Shown here piece after piece: positions 1 through 12,400 of a stretch of 64,000 nucleotides of DNA. Within the stretch, counting starts at the first letter, position 1; each line of letters opens with the position of its first letter. A program made the position numbers and the translations under genes. Source of the stretch: Haemonchus contortus (Eukaryota; Nematoda; Chromadorea; Rhabditida; Trichostrongylidae). The stretch is taken from the NCBI GenBank assembly GCA_000469685.2, contig LS997563.1, positions 25,949,897-26,013,896 of the forward strand. Direction: 5' to 3'. The notes under the pieces were generated by a model. The model worked only from the letters and a program-made list of their open reading frames with translations. It made no database searches and was not told the DNA's origin.

Positions 1-440
1 GAAAGAGAGAAAGAGAAATGCCTTCGTTTTCATATTGATATCGTTTTTATTGGGTCAGAAAAGTCAAACAGAAAAAAATGCCTTACACTACTCTGCTGTG
101 CAGGTTTGTTATGATAAAACTGCTCTATTCCATCGGCAACTTGAACGATCGTCGACTTCAAAGATCTGGCATTAGTTGGGACCAGCATGACAATGTGACC
201 ACTGATCAGGTGTCTGACAGTAGATAGGGTCCTGATCTGTGGCTTACTCGATCAATCGCCCAAGCGCATTAGTCAGTACAACAGCTCACGGAAACTCGAA
301 ACCAAAAGATTCCAGCCAAGTTACTAACCTTTTGAAGTTCCACCACAGTTGTCTTTTCACTTGACTGTTTATTAACAAGAAGGGGCAAAAAATATCATCG
401 GAGTCGGAAATCGCTACATACAAAGTACTCCTAATTTCAG
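1..440. other. No gene seen upstream of the first visible transporter exon
   Basis: I see no exon in this stretch that extends the transporter protein upstream. An open stretch starting ATGCCTTACACTACTC at about 78 reads on for roughly 50 codons, but it does not resemble the N-terminus of an SLC17 protein. A polypyrimidine run ending TTTCAG at 440 is the acceptor of the first recognised exon. The missing first exon or exons, expected to encode the first membrane span, probably lie left of the window. Confidence 0.5.
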
Positions 441-3400
441 ACTGTAATCAATCGTTTCGACTACAGCCCAAAAGAGAAGAGTGCAATCATTTGGGCTGTA
501 GCATTTGGTACCATACTTGGAGCATTTCCTGTGAACTATGCATACATCAAACATGGCGCCAGGTAACAGATGTCGGAGAGGATGGCCACGCTTTGGAATT
601 CGACGTTTTTTTATTCATCGGGATCTATTTACAGATAGAAGCCCTTCTTCATTCTTCTGAAGAATTGATTTCAGATGGCCATTTTTCATATCTGGCATGA
701 TGTCCGTATTTTCGACGGTAGCCATTCCTATGGCTGCACAACTCGGCCTTCCGATTCTTATTATTTTCAGGTTTCTACAGGCAGGCTTTTCTTTGAAATC
801 TACATACATTCCTTTTATACCACTTTACTTTGTAATAGTAGACATACATCTCATGATTTTCACAGTCTCTATCTTGTATGGATCTGAACTACTGATATCT
901 TTATGAAAAACGGCTATCCTGAGAACCAATCGTACCGAATTCCGCTCTTTGATGCATGAGGGTCGACCATAATGCCCAAGGGGGCATAATGAGGCCTGTT
1001 GAGTGTCATCAACTGAAACCGACTCATTTTTAATCGCGAGTTTGTTTTAAGATTTCCTTTAAAACGCCAACATGCAGTACAATCCACATTAGTGTGGAGC
1101 AAACTGTAACGTTTAGAACAAACTTCACAGTTAATTAACCGTCTGATGAGTCAGGTATGCAACTGAGCCGCCTTGTAGGTCGGCTCAGTTGCATACCTGA
1201 AGCCTTTTGTTGAGGATTTGTTAGAGACAAAGCGGGAACAGAAGGCGTTAATTGCACCCGGAAGGTGGGCTGCTTATATACAGGATCCGGTGTGCGGTAT
1301 CGGGTATTCGGAAGAAACTTTCCAATCTGGCTTCTGGGCTTTCGCTCAGAAGTTGAACAGAATCGACGGTTTACTTTTGCTTCCCTGTAATCGCGGCAAA
1401 GGATTATGACACTGGTTGGTGAGCTAAAGGCAAAACGCTCACCCAAACCTATACGGAGAACAGACCTTCCGTACTTTTGCTTTCTGTAAACAATGTCGTA
1501 AATCCCTCGAACAACCAAAGCCCAGGAGTTTGGCCGTGACTCGGCAGCCTGTAGAACAAGGAAAACCCGTGAATCACTTCCTTGGGAATCAGTATTACTG
1601 TACAGGAAGAGAAGACAGACGGGAACTAGGGCATCCCTGCAAACTGTCAGGGCAATTACTTCTCGAACCCTGAAAGATTCTGCAAGAGAATCATCCTACC
1701 CTCTGAGGGAGAAAAGGTCTTTCGAACAGCCAAACTTTGTTATTGTTAATGTTAGTTCGATCAAGCCCTACGAACATTTCTAAACATGTATCTTAGTGCT
1801 GAAATCGACACTATGAGCAACATGGCTTTACAGCTGTGCAAGCAGAACCGAACGAGATGACAAGCCACCGAGGAAGCGTGGAAGAGGCAGGGAAGATCCG
1901 GCTCTGACTTTTGGTATACTCCTGGAATCCTTTTTCGAAGACATCTAGAGACTCCGGATTTCAAGCAATCGAAATAAACACTCGATCAGCCCCAAAAGCG
2001 CTAGATCGGGGAAACGTCCGCAGTTTGTTGATAATCGCAGAATTTCATCAACGAATGAAGATCATGGACGGTACTGAAAGTGAAAAGTTAAAGTTTAGGT
2101 GGGCGGACAAGATATACAATGACGATGATGACTTTGTTTCGATCCTTCAGGAACTCACCTCAGCTCGATGCCAAGACGTGTATAGGACCGCATACGAGTT
2201 TGTCACACTCCTTCATAAAAACAAAGGTCCAAAGAGAAATGGTTTCTGCATCCTAGGGTGGAAAGCGCAGCGGTCTACACTGACTTGTAACGAGACCTAG
2301 TGCGAATGTCAACAGTCCGCTACAAGGGTATGGGTACATTCACCCAGAACTGAATGGACGCGGCAAATCGCGCGGCGAAATTTGTGGCGATTTAACCGAC
2401 TTCAGCGCCTATCATTGGAGCCCAAATTTGAAGTAGAGTCGATAGGTACGATCATCTGACCATATTAATGTACTCTACATCAAGTTTGTGCCCCAATGAT
2501 AGGTGCCAAAGTCGTCCCAAACGCCACGAATCTCGCGCGCCATTTGCCGCCTTCACCCGGTTCTGTGTGAATGCTCCGTCCCCACGCTACAGTAAACCTA
2601 TGATCAACAGAATGACCGTGACTACAGAATTGCTAGACTGCCTCAAGAGGAATGCTTAGAAAGGATCACAAGAATGCAGAGTTATGAGCAGAATTGCAGA
2701 ATACTAAGGTTCGGACGTGTTCGAATCCCTGTTTGTACTTTTGTGTCATCGGGCTCTTTATCCCCCACAAGTCCGAGGCCCTGCTTGCCCTCAGGTTTGG
2801 AACGATCTTACAACATTACCCTATCAGCACTCACACGATTAGTGGTCATAGGCGAATCGTTTCGCGAATTTATTCCGATATCGGCTAGGCAGCCCGAGAA
2901 ACATGACTGGTTCACGTTCTGTTTGAGTCTGATAGTTTTCAATATAGTTCTCAAACCAGAATCCTCAAACAATGTTCAGCCAAACCAAGTTGTCGACGAC
3001 TGAGAAAATCTTGTTAGACTTCGCTGACACGGAAGCTCTTTTATACTTCAAGATTCTTATTTCAAGATCTTGATAGTAGGGGAATGCTCAGAAAGGATCA
3101 GTGGCATCTCGAAAAGGGCTATCGCAAATATTTCATTGAAATATAAAACCTGCTCCCTTTCATTGCTCAGACAGTCTCTGGCAGTCGGTCTCCACTGAAA
3201 CTCAGTACCAATTACTGAAGACAACCGATTCAATGAACACTTTTAGGGTCTTGCATACGCAGCAGATTTTGCGGCTATTGGAATCCTCTGCGTAAGGTGG
3301 GCTCCACTTTCTGAGACAAGCCTCTTCATCAGCATTCTTACTTGCTTTACATCGATCTCCACCGTCGTCACAAATCCACTCTCTGCTTGGGCAAGTTCTA

Positions 3401-6400
3401 ATTCTACTTTACGTTTTCATTAGGTTATGCAAGAGTCTTGACACACTCGGATGTACGTTGTTTTGAATTCTTCTCCAATCCTTCTCCTTCAGTTTTTGTA
3501 CTGTATTGATCATGTTCTCTTTCCAAAAGAGGAGTATCATAAGTCATAAAAGCTAGTAAGGGCATTTTTGAGGTGACCAAGGTGGCGATTTTTTTTGATT
3601 ATCAGGGAAGAAGCAGGGGAGAACCAAGAATCGAGAATGATTTCTAGGGAGACGAGGTCTTTTGTGGAGAAACAGTCGTCGATTCAGAGGACGTTTATTC
3701 ATATGGAGAGCACTCAAGAAGTGAACCTCACTCTAGCAGTGGGGTTTATATACACTATATACTTAGATGATAATAACAGTGTTGATAATAGATTCATCGA
3801 GCGGTGAAAACAAGGTCAGTGGAGAAGGTAGGGTGCGGGACGATATTCCAGCGGAATTCCTGTAACCTGGACTGCTTCGTCTTTGCGACGTGTAATCGAG
3901 CATTAATATGCAGAAAAAGAATAGAAATCATTCTCGATTCTTTGCTTTTATTGCACGAGCAAGTTCTTAGAGCTGAATACTGGAGATAGAAGCTGTGATG
4001 TCTCGTCTCGAGAGGCAACTGGTGTTATAGCGATCTGCTCAAGTCCTGAAAGCAGCACAACAAAATCTTTCTCAGATACTGTTTTGGCTTGGGTTACATG
4101 AGCGGAACACCTCTTACTAGAAGGCCAGCAACCCTTTTGTTGTTATCCTGGAAGAACCAGCTTTCATCTCCCAGTACCAGGCCATGCAGGAACTCTTTTC
4201 GATTTTAGGTTAGAAAGAGATTGAGACACGCTGGGGCAGAGACGTCGGTCAGCTGCTGCCACTGGAAATTTGGTCATCATCGACCGTTGGACCGTTGACC
4301 GAAGGAAGGTCGTTGTCGAGCATGATATACAGTGCGTTTCATAAGTATAAGATCACCCTCTAACTTTGTGTTTACAGGATAAGCAGTCAAACAAGTATTT
4401 TCTAGCATCACCACCAGATTCACCACCTCCGATAACCCCCGCATACGTATTCGACCTACCCTACTCCGCTTTTACTTTGAAATTTTTATAGATGATATTC
4501 GATTTTTCCTTCGCTTTATAAGTATAAGATCACTTCTGTTAATATGAAGATTTCGTAATCGAATGCAGGAGACTTTGTACTTGGAGGGGTCTGCATAGGA
4601 GAGAGTGTGTCGCAAGCATGTTTAGAAGCAATAACGAAGGTCATCTTTATATAGAAAGAAAATTACAAAATTGAAATCTCCGTGATACAGGGATCAGTAT
4701 GTGGGCCATTAGGCAGCAAATCATAAGTTTCCTCAGCTCCGTTCAACCCTTTGACGACAGCGCGGCTCAACGATGTGCCTCGGTTTTTTGGTCGCGTGGG
4801 CAACGCGGCTCAACGGTGAACCGCACCTCATTGGTTGTTTTCTTCGATCACTAGTTTTACTTGGAGTTTTTTGTATTTAAAGGGTTTGCAATCACCGAAT
4901 AACACCATTCGCAAAGTGGGCTAAGAGAAACATTGCTAATACCTCGTAACTGCTAATAAGTTCTATTCGCTTCCTGGAAATCACACCTCCTGTGCATTTT
5001 CCAAAAACAAACAATGTAAAATTACTTTTACTTTACTGGAGTTGGCTCATCTTATGGGAGCGCAGACACTTCCATAAGCTCGGGTTAGTTGCTTGTAACA
5101 AATTTTTCGAGAACTTGCAAACCTTTTGACCTATCCTCAACTTTTTCAGTATTCCTTTTCGCCTTTCCGAGTGTCGGACAAGGGGTGCTACGTAAGTCAT
5201 TCTATTCTGCCTTCTTCGCAAAAAGTCATTCTCTAATTATCGGTATAGAGATGCATTCCTTGATTCAAGAGTCCGTCCATTAGTCATGACCATAGCAAGT
5301 ACATCCTTGCTGTGGACTGTCCACCGAAGTAAATCTTGAATTCAAATCTCGAGGGAATCTTAGCCCTCTATGTGTAACCCCCTCAGAACATAGATTGAAA
5401 AGTTTTATTCGTCCGTTTTATTCCACTCAGTCAGTACGACAAATGGCCTTTGAAAACTACCCTCCAAATCGACCGCTGCAGGCTGATCCATTTCTACTCC
5501 CAAGCTATATTATGCATAAAACCAGACTTAACTTAAATTAAAAACTCACAATTACCTGATTTACACAAATTTCAAACTAAATCATGAAGAAAAACGCTTG
5601 AAAAGAAGCAAAAATGTTCACCCTAGGAAAATATATGGACCGTGGGACAGCGCGGCTCAACGTTGAGCCGCGGAAGCGGAAAGCTTCGAAATGCGTCTGT
5701 CCAGCGCGTCAAACACACAAAAAGGCGCGCTGTCGTCAGAGGGCTGAAGGTTTTCAGAGACTGCAAAGCCCCCGCGCGGACACGACGCCCGCGCAAGCTA
5801 ACCGCGAACAACGAGAGTAGAATTCTAATAGCTATTTCGAACGTACCTTGTCCTTGAACCAAGTTCAGATTTGGATCTCTCGGAGCCAAAAACTACTGTA
5901 TGGAGAGCCGTGAAAAGGAGCAGGAACATTGTTAGGGCAGCAATGAAGAGGATTCCGAGGTTCACTGAACGTTACAGAAAAGGACGACTTGAATTTGCAA
6001 AGTTGAATTTGGGAAGAAATTGGACGAAGATTGGCCTGTATAATTGATCAGCCACACAATAAAATATTCTCCTTCGGGTCGAATTTGCCGATGAAAACAA
6101 ATTACTTTGGATAGTCCCGATGGTTGCAACTACTGAAATGTCATGGTGCGGGGTGCCTTCTGCAATGACGTCACGCTGGAGTTTGATTTCGTGACCTCCA
6201 AAATAGACTCCAAGGACTACCAGCAAGTCAGTCTTACAGTGGCATTAGGTGCCACTGTAAGACTGACTCCATCCATTCCCAAAGTATCGAAGTTCTAACA
6301 TGGCTAGCTTGCAGCCCCGATCTGAACCGATTTAGAATCTATGGAGCGTTGCTGGAAGAAATTTATGCGCAGAACCGTCAGTTTCAAGCGACAGACGAGC

Positions 6401-9400
6401 TCATGCAGGCAATAATCGAATCTTTGGATGAGATCTCCAGTGAGGTATTTCGAAAACTTGTCGATTATGCCACGTAGGCTGTTCGCCATTGGGCTAGAAC
6501 ATGGAGGACCCGCTGACTACTCCTCTATTGTTTCCTTTCATCACTAATAAGGATAAATTTTTCAAATTCTCAAAGCGACTTTATACTAATGAAACTGTGC
6601 AGTAACCAAAAATTATTTATAAAACTGTTATGGTAGAAGATGATTAAGAAAATGTTCGTGTTTGGGGTTATTCTGAATGATGAACCTGGCTAGTAGTGCT
6701 CAAAACTTATCTGCTTGGCTGCTTATCCTGTAAACACCAAATTTGAGGGTGCTCTTATACTTATGGGAAGCACTGTATTGCAACTCTATGATTGTTCTAA
6801 AATGTGTTGAAGACTTTCGCAACATCCTAATAGTTTACATTCCAATGATAGGTTTTTCATCAGGAACCATCCCTCAGCTGACAAACTGATTTAATGAAGT
6901 GTGGTTTTAAATTCAGTGCTAGAACCAAACTCAAGTGGTTCACAAGACGCATTTAAAAAGTCTACTTGGGTACTCACTCCACATCTGTGTCGGTAGAACT
7001 TTGGGAAAGTAAATATTTTCTTGTTACAAAGGCTCGAAGGCTTGTTGGTGGTCTTTGTCCATCTCGTCATGAGCGTTTTCTTGCCACACTGTAGCCACTT
7101 CCCATTGACGAATTGGGAATGAACAGTTTTTCGGACTATAAAAGTGAATGTACATCTGAATCTCTTCATTAGTGTAGAACGTATGGGCTCACCATCTTTT
7201 TGTTCATAATTTACCGCTAGGAGACCATGGAAGCTTTCATTTTCTCCTAGCGGTATATTATGAACAAAAAGGTATATTATTCGCATTTTTTTGGAGGAGC
7301 ACCTTTGGAGGAGGATAGTGAGTGGATCTATATCAATTTGTGATTCTATCCGATCTACGGTTAAAACTGCCTTACAGAGAAAGTTCGATGACCTTTGCAG
7401 TTCAACATGTGGTTTTGAAGGGGGTCATCGCGCATCGTGGCTGAACCGGTTTTGGGAAATCGTCAAGCGGACATGACTAGCCAGCGGAGTTCATCTAAGT
7501 CTCGAGTCACTGTGTTGGGAGGCTTCCCTCTATCTGACTGCGCCAGTTCGATCTTGGAAATGGACCCGAGTTTTTCACCTTCACAGCCCATTTCCACAGC
7601 TGTCATGCGAAAAATCATGTGCGGTCTACACGAACTTCAAGATCGATCCCGTTATAGGGATAGGTGTGATAATGGCTCCTTAATGACAGACCAGGTAAGA
7701 AATGTGCTCAACACTCCCTTCCCAGCCACGTTTTTCAAACAACAGGAACCACACATTGATTCCGATGCCAATTTCCTTGCTTTTGCCGACAACGTTTCGA
7801 GGTGCTGAGTAGGTTCCGAAAGCGAAACATCATATCCAATATTTTAAGGGAGCAACCACGTGGTATTAAGGAAACTCGAGACCTGATAAAGTCTCGAGCT
7901 ATAAGGTTATCTGTCAGTGATAAAGGAGGAGAGTTTGTAGTAATTCCTAGACAACTCGACTGTGAAATAACAGAACACCATCTGGAAGACGCATCTCTCT
8001 ATCGCCCAGCTTCTCTTGAGGAGTTCAAAACGCAGCTGCGTGGACTAAATCGGATGTGGGTTTCAGTAGCACGAACTGCAGGGCTGAGTTCAACTTTAAT
8101 AACATGGCTCACTGCAAACTTGAGTCGCCTTGTTGTACAGTCCTGTATCTGCTCATAAAGACGCACAAGTTTTCAGGTGCAGACGACCTGGCTTTAATTA
8201 ATCCCACTTCCGTGAAAATCCGTCCTATAATAAGCTGCATAGGTGGTCCTACTGACCGAATCGCATGGTTTCTTAATACCAATCTAGTGAAGCTCCTTAA
8301 CTTCATTCCTTCCCATCTCACTAACACCCAAATGTTTTTGGATCGCCTTTTTGCACTGCACCCCAGTGGTTCGTGCGTTATGGAATCCTTCAACGTAGAA
8401 GCTCTCTATACAAATGTCAGCAATGGCTCTGCTATGGAAGCCGTATTCGAGCTTCTTAGTCAGCACCAGAACGAAATGGTATGCGAGGGCTGTCCATATC
8501 CCAACTGATGACGCCTGTGAAGGAGTGCCTCAGTTGTAACATTTTCAAGTGGTCGGGAAGGTATTTCGCACAGACTAGAGGCTTGGCTATGGGGCAGCGA
8601 TTGGCGCCTGTGTCAGCCATATCATTTGTGGCCAAGATTGAAGCGCCTGTACTGGAACATCTGCCCTTACTTTACTGCAGATATATCGATGATTGCTTCA
8701 TAGTCTGTGCGACACAGGAAGAAGTAGATGTGTGTTTCGGCCTGCTTAATTCACAATCAGAGCACATTAAGTTAACACGGGAGGAACCGACCAGAAATTG
8801 GCTTCCTTTCTTAAACGTTCAAGTGAGGCTACAGGGTGATATGATTGTTACGAAGTGGTATAGAAAGCCTAGCAATAAGAACATCATTGTCCATTATCAC
8901 TCAGCTCATCCTTTCTAGGTAAAACAAGCGGTCGTTAGAAATATGTTTCGCACCGCTAGGAAGGTCTGCACTAGGGAGGAAAAGCGAAAAGAGTCGCTTG
9001 AAATGGCACGCGATATAGCTTGGTCCAGTGGCTACTACAATTTTCCAACTTTACGTAAAGCTTCTTCTGGTGGTGTGATCCTCAGACATGGTAGTACCTC
9101 GAATGAAAGCAAGACTCCTTTTGTACTACCATTTATTTCTGATGAGGTCAGCGCCTCCATTAGAAAGTGCTTAAAGAGATCGGGTTTGTAAAATTTAGTA
9201 GCTATTGTAAACGTACCACCCTTCAATCTGAAGAAGCGCCTGATTCGTAACAGGATATACGATCGCCTTTGTACAACCTCAAACTGTGTGGTTTGTCCAG
9301 CTGGAAGGAAAGGTGATTGTAACACGTCTGGAGTGGCCTACAGAATTACTTGCCGGGTTTGTGGTGATGAGTATATTGGAGAAACGGCAAGACCACCTCA

Positions 9401-12400
9401 CGTGAGGGTCAAGTAGCACATACGTAGATGGAAAGGGACGATTGAAAAAGTCTACTGCCTCACGGAGCCATCGAATTCAGAAGCACAACGGAAGCGATTT
9501 TGAGGTCACCGTGGAGGTCGTAGCACAGGAGTAAGCGCGCGTAAAACCCTCGAGGCATTTTGGATAAAGGTCACCGATCCCAAAATGAATCGTAGGGAAG
9601 AATGCCTCGCAATCACGCGGGAGCAACGGCCTTATATTAGATTGGCCTTCCCTCACAGACTTTGGTGTAGACGTACCCCCGCTGACACTGGTCGGTTGGT
9701 ATCACTACTAGTTCGGTGGTTTCGAAGAATTCACAAAGTTACGGTGAGTGGTTCTCCTTTCGACCACCTGCGTGCCGTGGGGGTCTCGAATTTAGTGGGT
9801 TGGTGGAGACGTTTGGTCGGATAATCACGGATTGTTATGATCCTTTCAGGCTCTGAAGAAGGCGATTCCGCCGAAAGGTCAGCCTAATAAAGGTTATTTA
9901 AAAACCTCGTGAATAGTTCAAGACTACAACAAACTCAGTAATATAATGGAAGCTTTTTCCTAGTCCGTATGCGAAATAAGAGATGTTTATAGCATTCATG
10001 AAAATGTGTTCAACTTCTGAAGTGTTTCTTCCTCCCTGCCATGAGTAGGTTTGAGAAGAAGTTTGCGACATAAAATATCATAGTACCCAACATGTCATAC
10101 GATGGCGACTGATTATGCAGATCTGATTGTAAGAGGGAAACTGTAGCGAAAAATGTCATGCAACATTTTCCTTTTTGCAGAGTGAGTTCAAGCTATTTCA
10201 GCTATGTTCAACAAACCTCGGCTGGCGCTCAGCTTTCTATGTACACGCTGGATTTGGTTTTTTGGTATTTTTATTGTGGATCGTTTTCTACCAGGACGAC
10301 CCACAGTTACATCCATGCATCAGTGAAAAAGAACTGGAGATAATTCAAAGGAACAAGACACATGCACACATTTCGCGAGATAGTTTCGTACCATTCAAAG
10401 TAAGTCTTCAACATACTCCAACCTTTGGCAGGAGGAATTCCTGCGGCTGCTCTGACATCAACTTCGATGGAACTTTCACTCCCAATCTAATGGTAAGCAT
10501 AAAGCTCAGTGATGCATCTTCTCCGGCCTGCCCTGATATATATTGGACGTTGGCCAGGATGGCCCACCTTCCTCGCTTGTATGTCAACCCCTATTTTGTC
10601 GCTGGCGGTGCCTCTTGCATGTGAAAGTGCTGGGTTACAGTACGTTCGGTACAAAACTCTGCCCCTCAGGTTCATGACATCTGGCTGTCTCTGTGCCTTA
10701 GCGGCCTCCACAGTACAAAGTCAGTGCTAGGCAAACTTGAGTTTTCTTTTTAAATGATTCAATACTCAAATAAATAATATTGTTATTGTTTTTTTTTAAT
10801 TTCTAAGTTTGTTTTACTCATTGGCTCACCTCGGAACGTAAAGCAAAGACGGTATGTTCTGTTGGTGTTCCCAACAAACCCAAGAAACAGTCTTCTTATG
10901 GAACTGATCTCCACACCTTCGAATCTCTCTATGTTTGATGTTTTGATGGGGATGCTAGGTGATCAGTTTTGATTCTTGTCATTCGTGTTTTACACTAATA
11001 GAACCACATCTCATATGCTCCAAGGGGTGACGTGGGTTTTTATTTTTTTGGCTTCAACAACAAGCTAATCTTTGTGCCAGTTCCTCATTTCACCGCCTAC
11101 ACAATATACATGAAGATTTCCACCACTTAAATGATTCGGAATATTGAACATAGATCCAATCGACTGTTAAAGGTGGGGGCACCCATCCTAAAGACACAGT
11201 TCACGATAATTTTGTGGTTCCCCTTTCATTCGAAAAGCGGAAGCTCAGGTTTGAAGTAGTTTATTGGTAGTGAAGAAAGCGAGGAGACCCGCCATTTTCG
11301 AGGAAAGGAAGGCTCCTCAAAAGCAGGGCAAATAAAGGTTGGACGAGATTACCGCGACGGAAATGACATGGAAAGAGTGCTTCGACTAGATTACTGTCGT
11401 TGCAAATGCGCAAAGAGCTGACTACATCAAGCCAGAACTGTGCAGAACAGCCACTCACTCTCGCTATGAATCACAGTAAATTGCTTAAGCCTCCTTCATG
11501 GGTTTCCTTGAGAATGGTGCGGCCACTGCGGTGCCGGTGAAACTCCTTCTAGGATGCACCCGGTACAATCTTTGAGCCTTTATAACCCCCTAACTAAACC
11601 GTTTCCCGACCTGATAGCGCCACAAGCGGTATACAACGAAGCCTCAAATTCATCCTATGGGGAAATCTCAGAGTCCATTTTTATCATGAACTGTGCCCTT
11701 AAGAGCGTTTGAGGGTTTCTCGATGAAAATTCTTTATCAAACCAGAGACAGACCAGAATGCATCCATACTGAGTCGCTTGCCGTTAAAATAGGTCCATTA
11801 CGCGTTGCTCATAGAGAACAAGCAACGTTCATATCCATCTATTCGCGCACAACCTGAACTTTCATACCTCACGAAGGAACGTCAAATTCAGTCATTCGCG
11901 ACAAGAAATAGCAACATCGTCGTTAATTTATTACAGACATGTTCACTCATATTATGAATTACTAAGTCCAAAAGGTTGAGTGATTGCCATCACCTGTATC
12001 AATTGTCATCCTGTTGATCTTCGATTTCTTCTAGTGGGCGCCAGTGACGTCTCCATTCGTCCCTGTCGCAAGCCAGAGTACTTCAATGAGTCATACTCGC
12101 TTCAGGAACACGAGGCTCACCATTCCTTCTGTTCAGAGCTTTCGTGGAGAAGTCTGGCCACCTGGCCGGCGGCCGTCTTGGTACTCGTTTTACGCTCTGG
12201 GGGATCCACTCTGTGAGCGTACTGGTCCAACGGTCATGACTACATTGCATGAAGTGCCCGGTCCATCTGAATTTCGACTTCCTGGCGTAATCAATGGCAT
12301 CTCTGATCTTCAGTCGTTGACGGAGCACGGGACTCCGGATTCTATTCTGCACGTGCGTGTATAGGGAAATTCCGAGCATCGTTCTTTCCGGGGAGCGTTT

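Larger units (their letters stand above)
4330..6775 (+). mobile_element. Tc1/mariner-type transposon with about 70-bp terminal repeats
   Basis: The left end (CAGTGCGTTTCATAAGTATA onward) and the reverse complement of the right end (CAGTGCTTCCCATAAGTATA onward) match over about 70 bp, including the block GTTTACAGGATAAGCAG. Both ends are flanked by TA, the Tc1/mariner target duplication. The 2.45-kb length is more than the usual 1.3-1.7 kb because a second element of about 1 kb lies inside it. The decayed transposase runs in + orientation. The element lies in intron 3 of the transporter. Confidence 0.85.
7430..9890 (+). mobile_element. Penelope-like retroelement with GIY-YIG endonuclease (decayed)
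   Basis: A + strand retroelement of the Penelope group: reverse transcriptase followed by a C-terminal GIY-YIG endonuclease. The coding part is described in the next entry. After it, a G/C hairpin CTGAAGAAGGCGATTCCGCC and the block CGAAAGGTCAGCC occur at 9853-9885. Related sequences follow the coding region in other Penelope-like elements. The 5' limit is uncertain, since the hairpin at 7196-7271 could be included. I found no target duplication or 5' repeat. It occupies intron 3 of the transporter. Confidence 0.8.

Noticed and set aside
675..790. Using the ordinary GT at 771 as the donor of transporter exon 2
   Set aside because: It would remove the conserved FLQ that precedes GLAY and break the phase with exon 3. 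The GC at 781 keeps both.
1143..1205. CTGATGAG followed by a long perfect hairpin, like the first core strand and helix II of a hammerhead ribozyme
   Set aside because: The second core strand should be GAAA after the hairpin, but the sequence is AGCC, and no helix III or cleavage triplet follows.
10434..10730. Extra transporter exons after 10399
   Set aside because: VPFK at 10399 joins directly and in phase to AILKDKVILIVWF at 12528, as expected for the family; the intervening frames do not resemble it.
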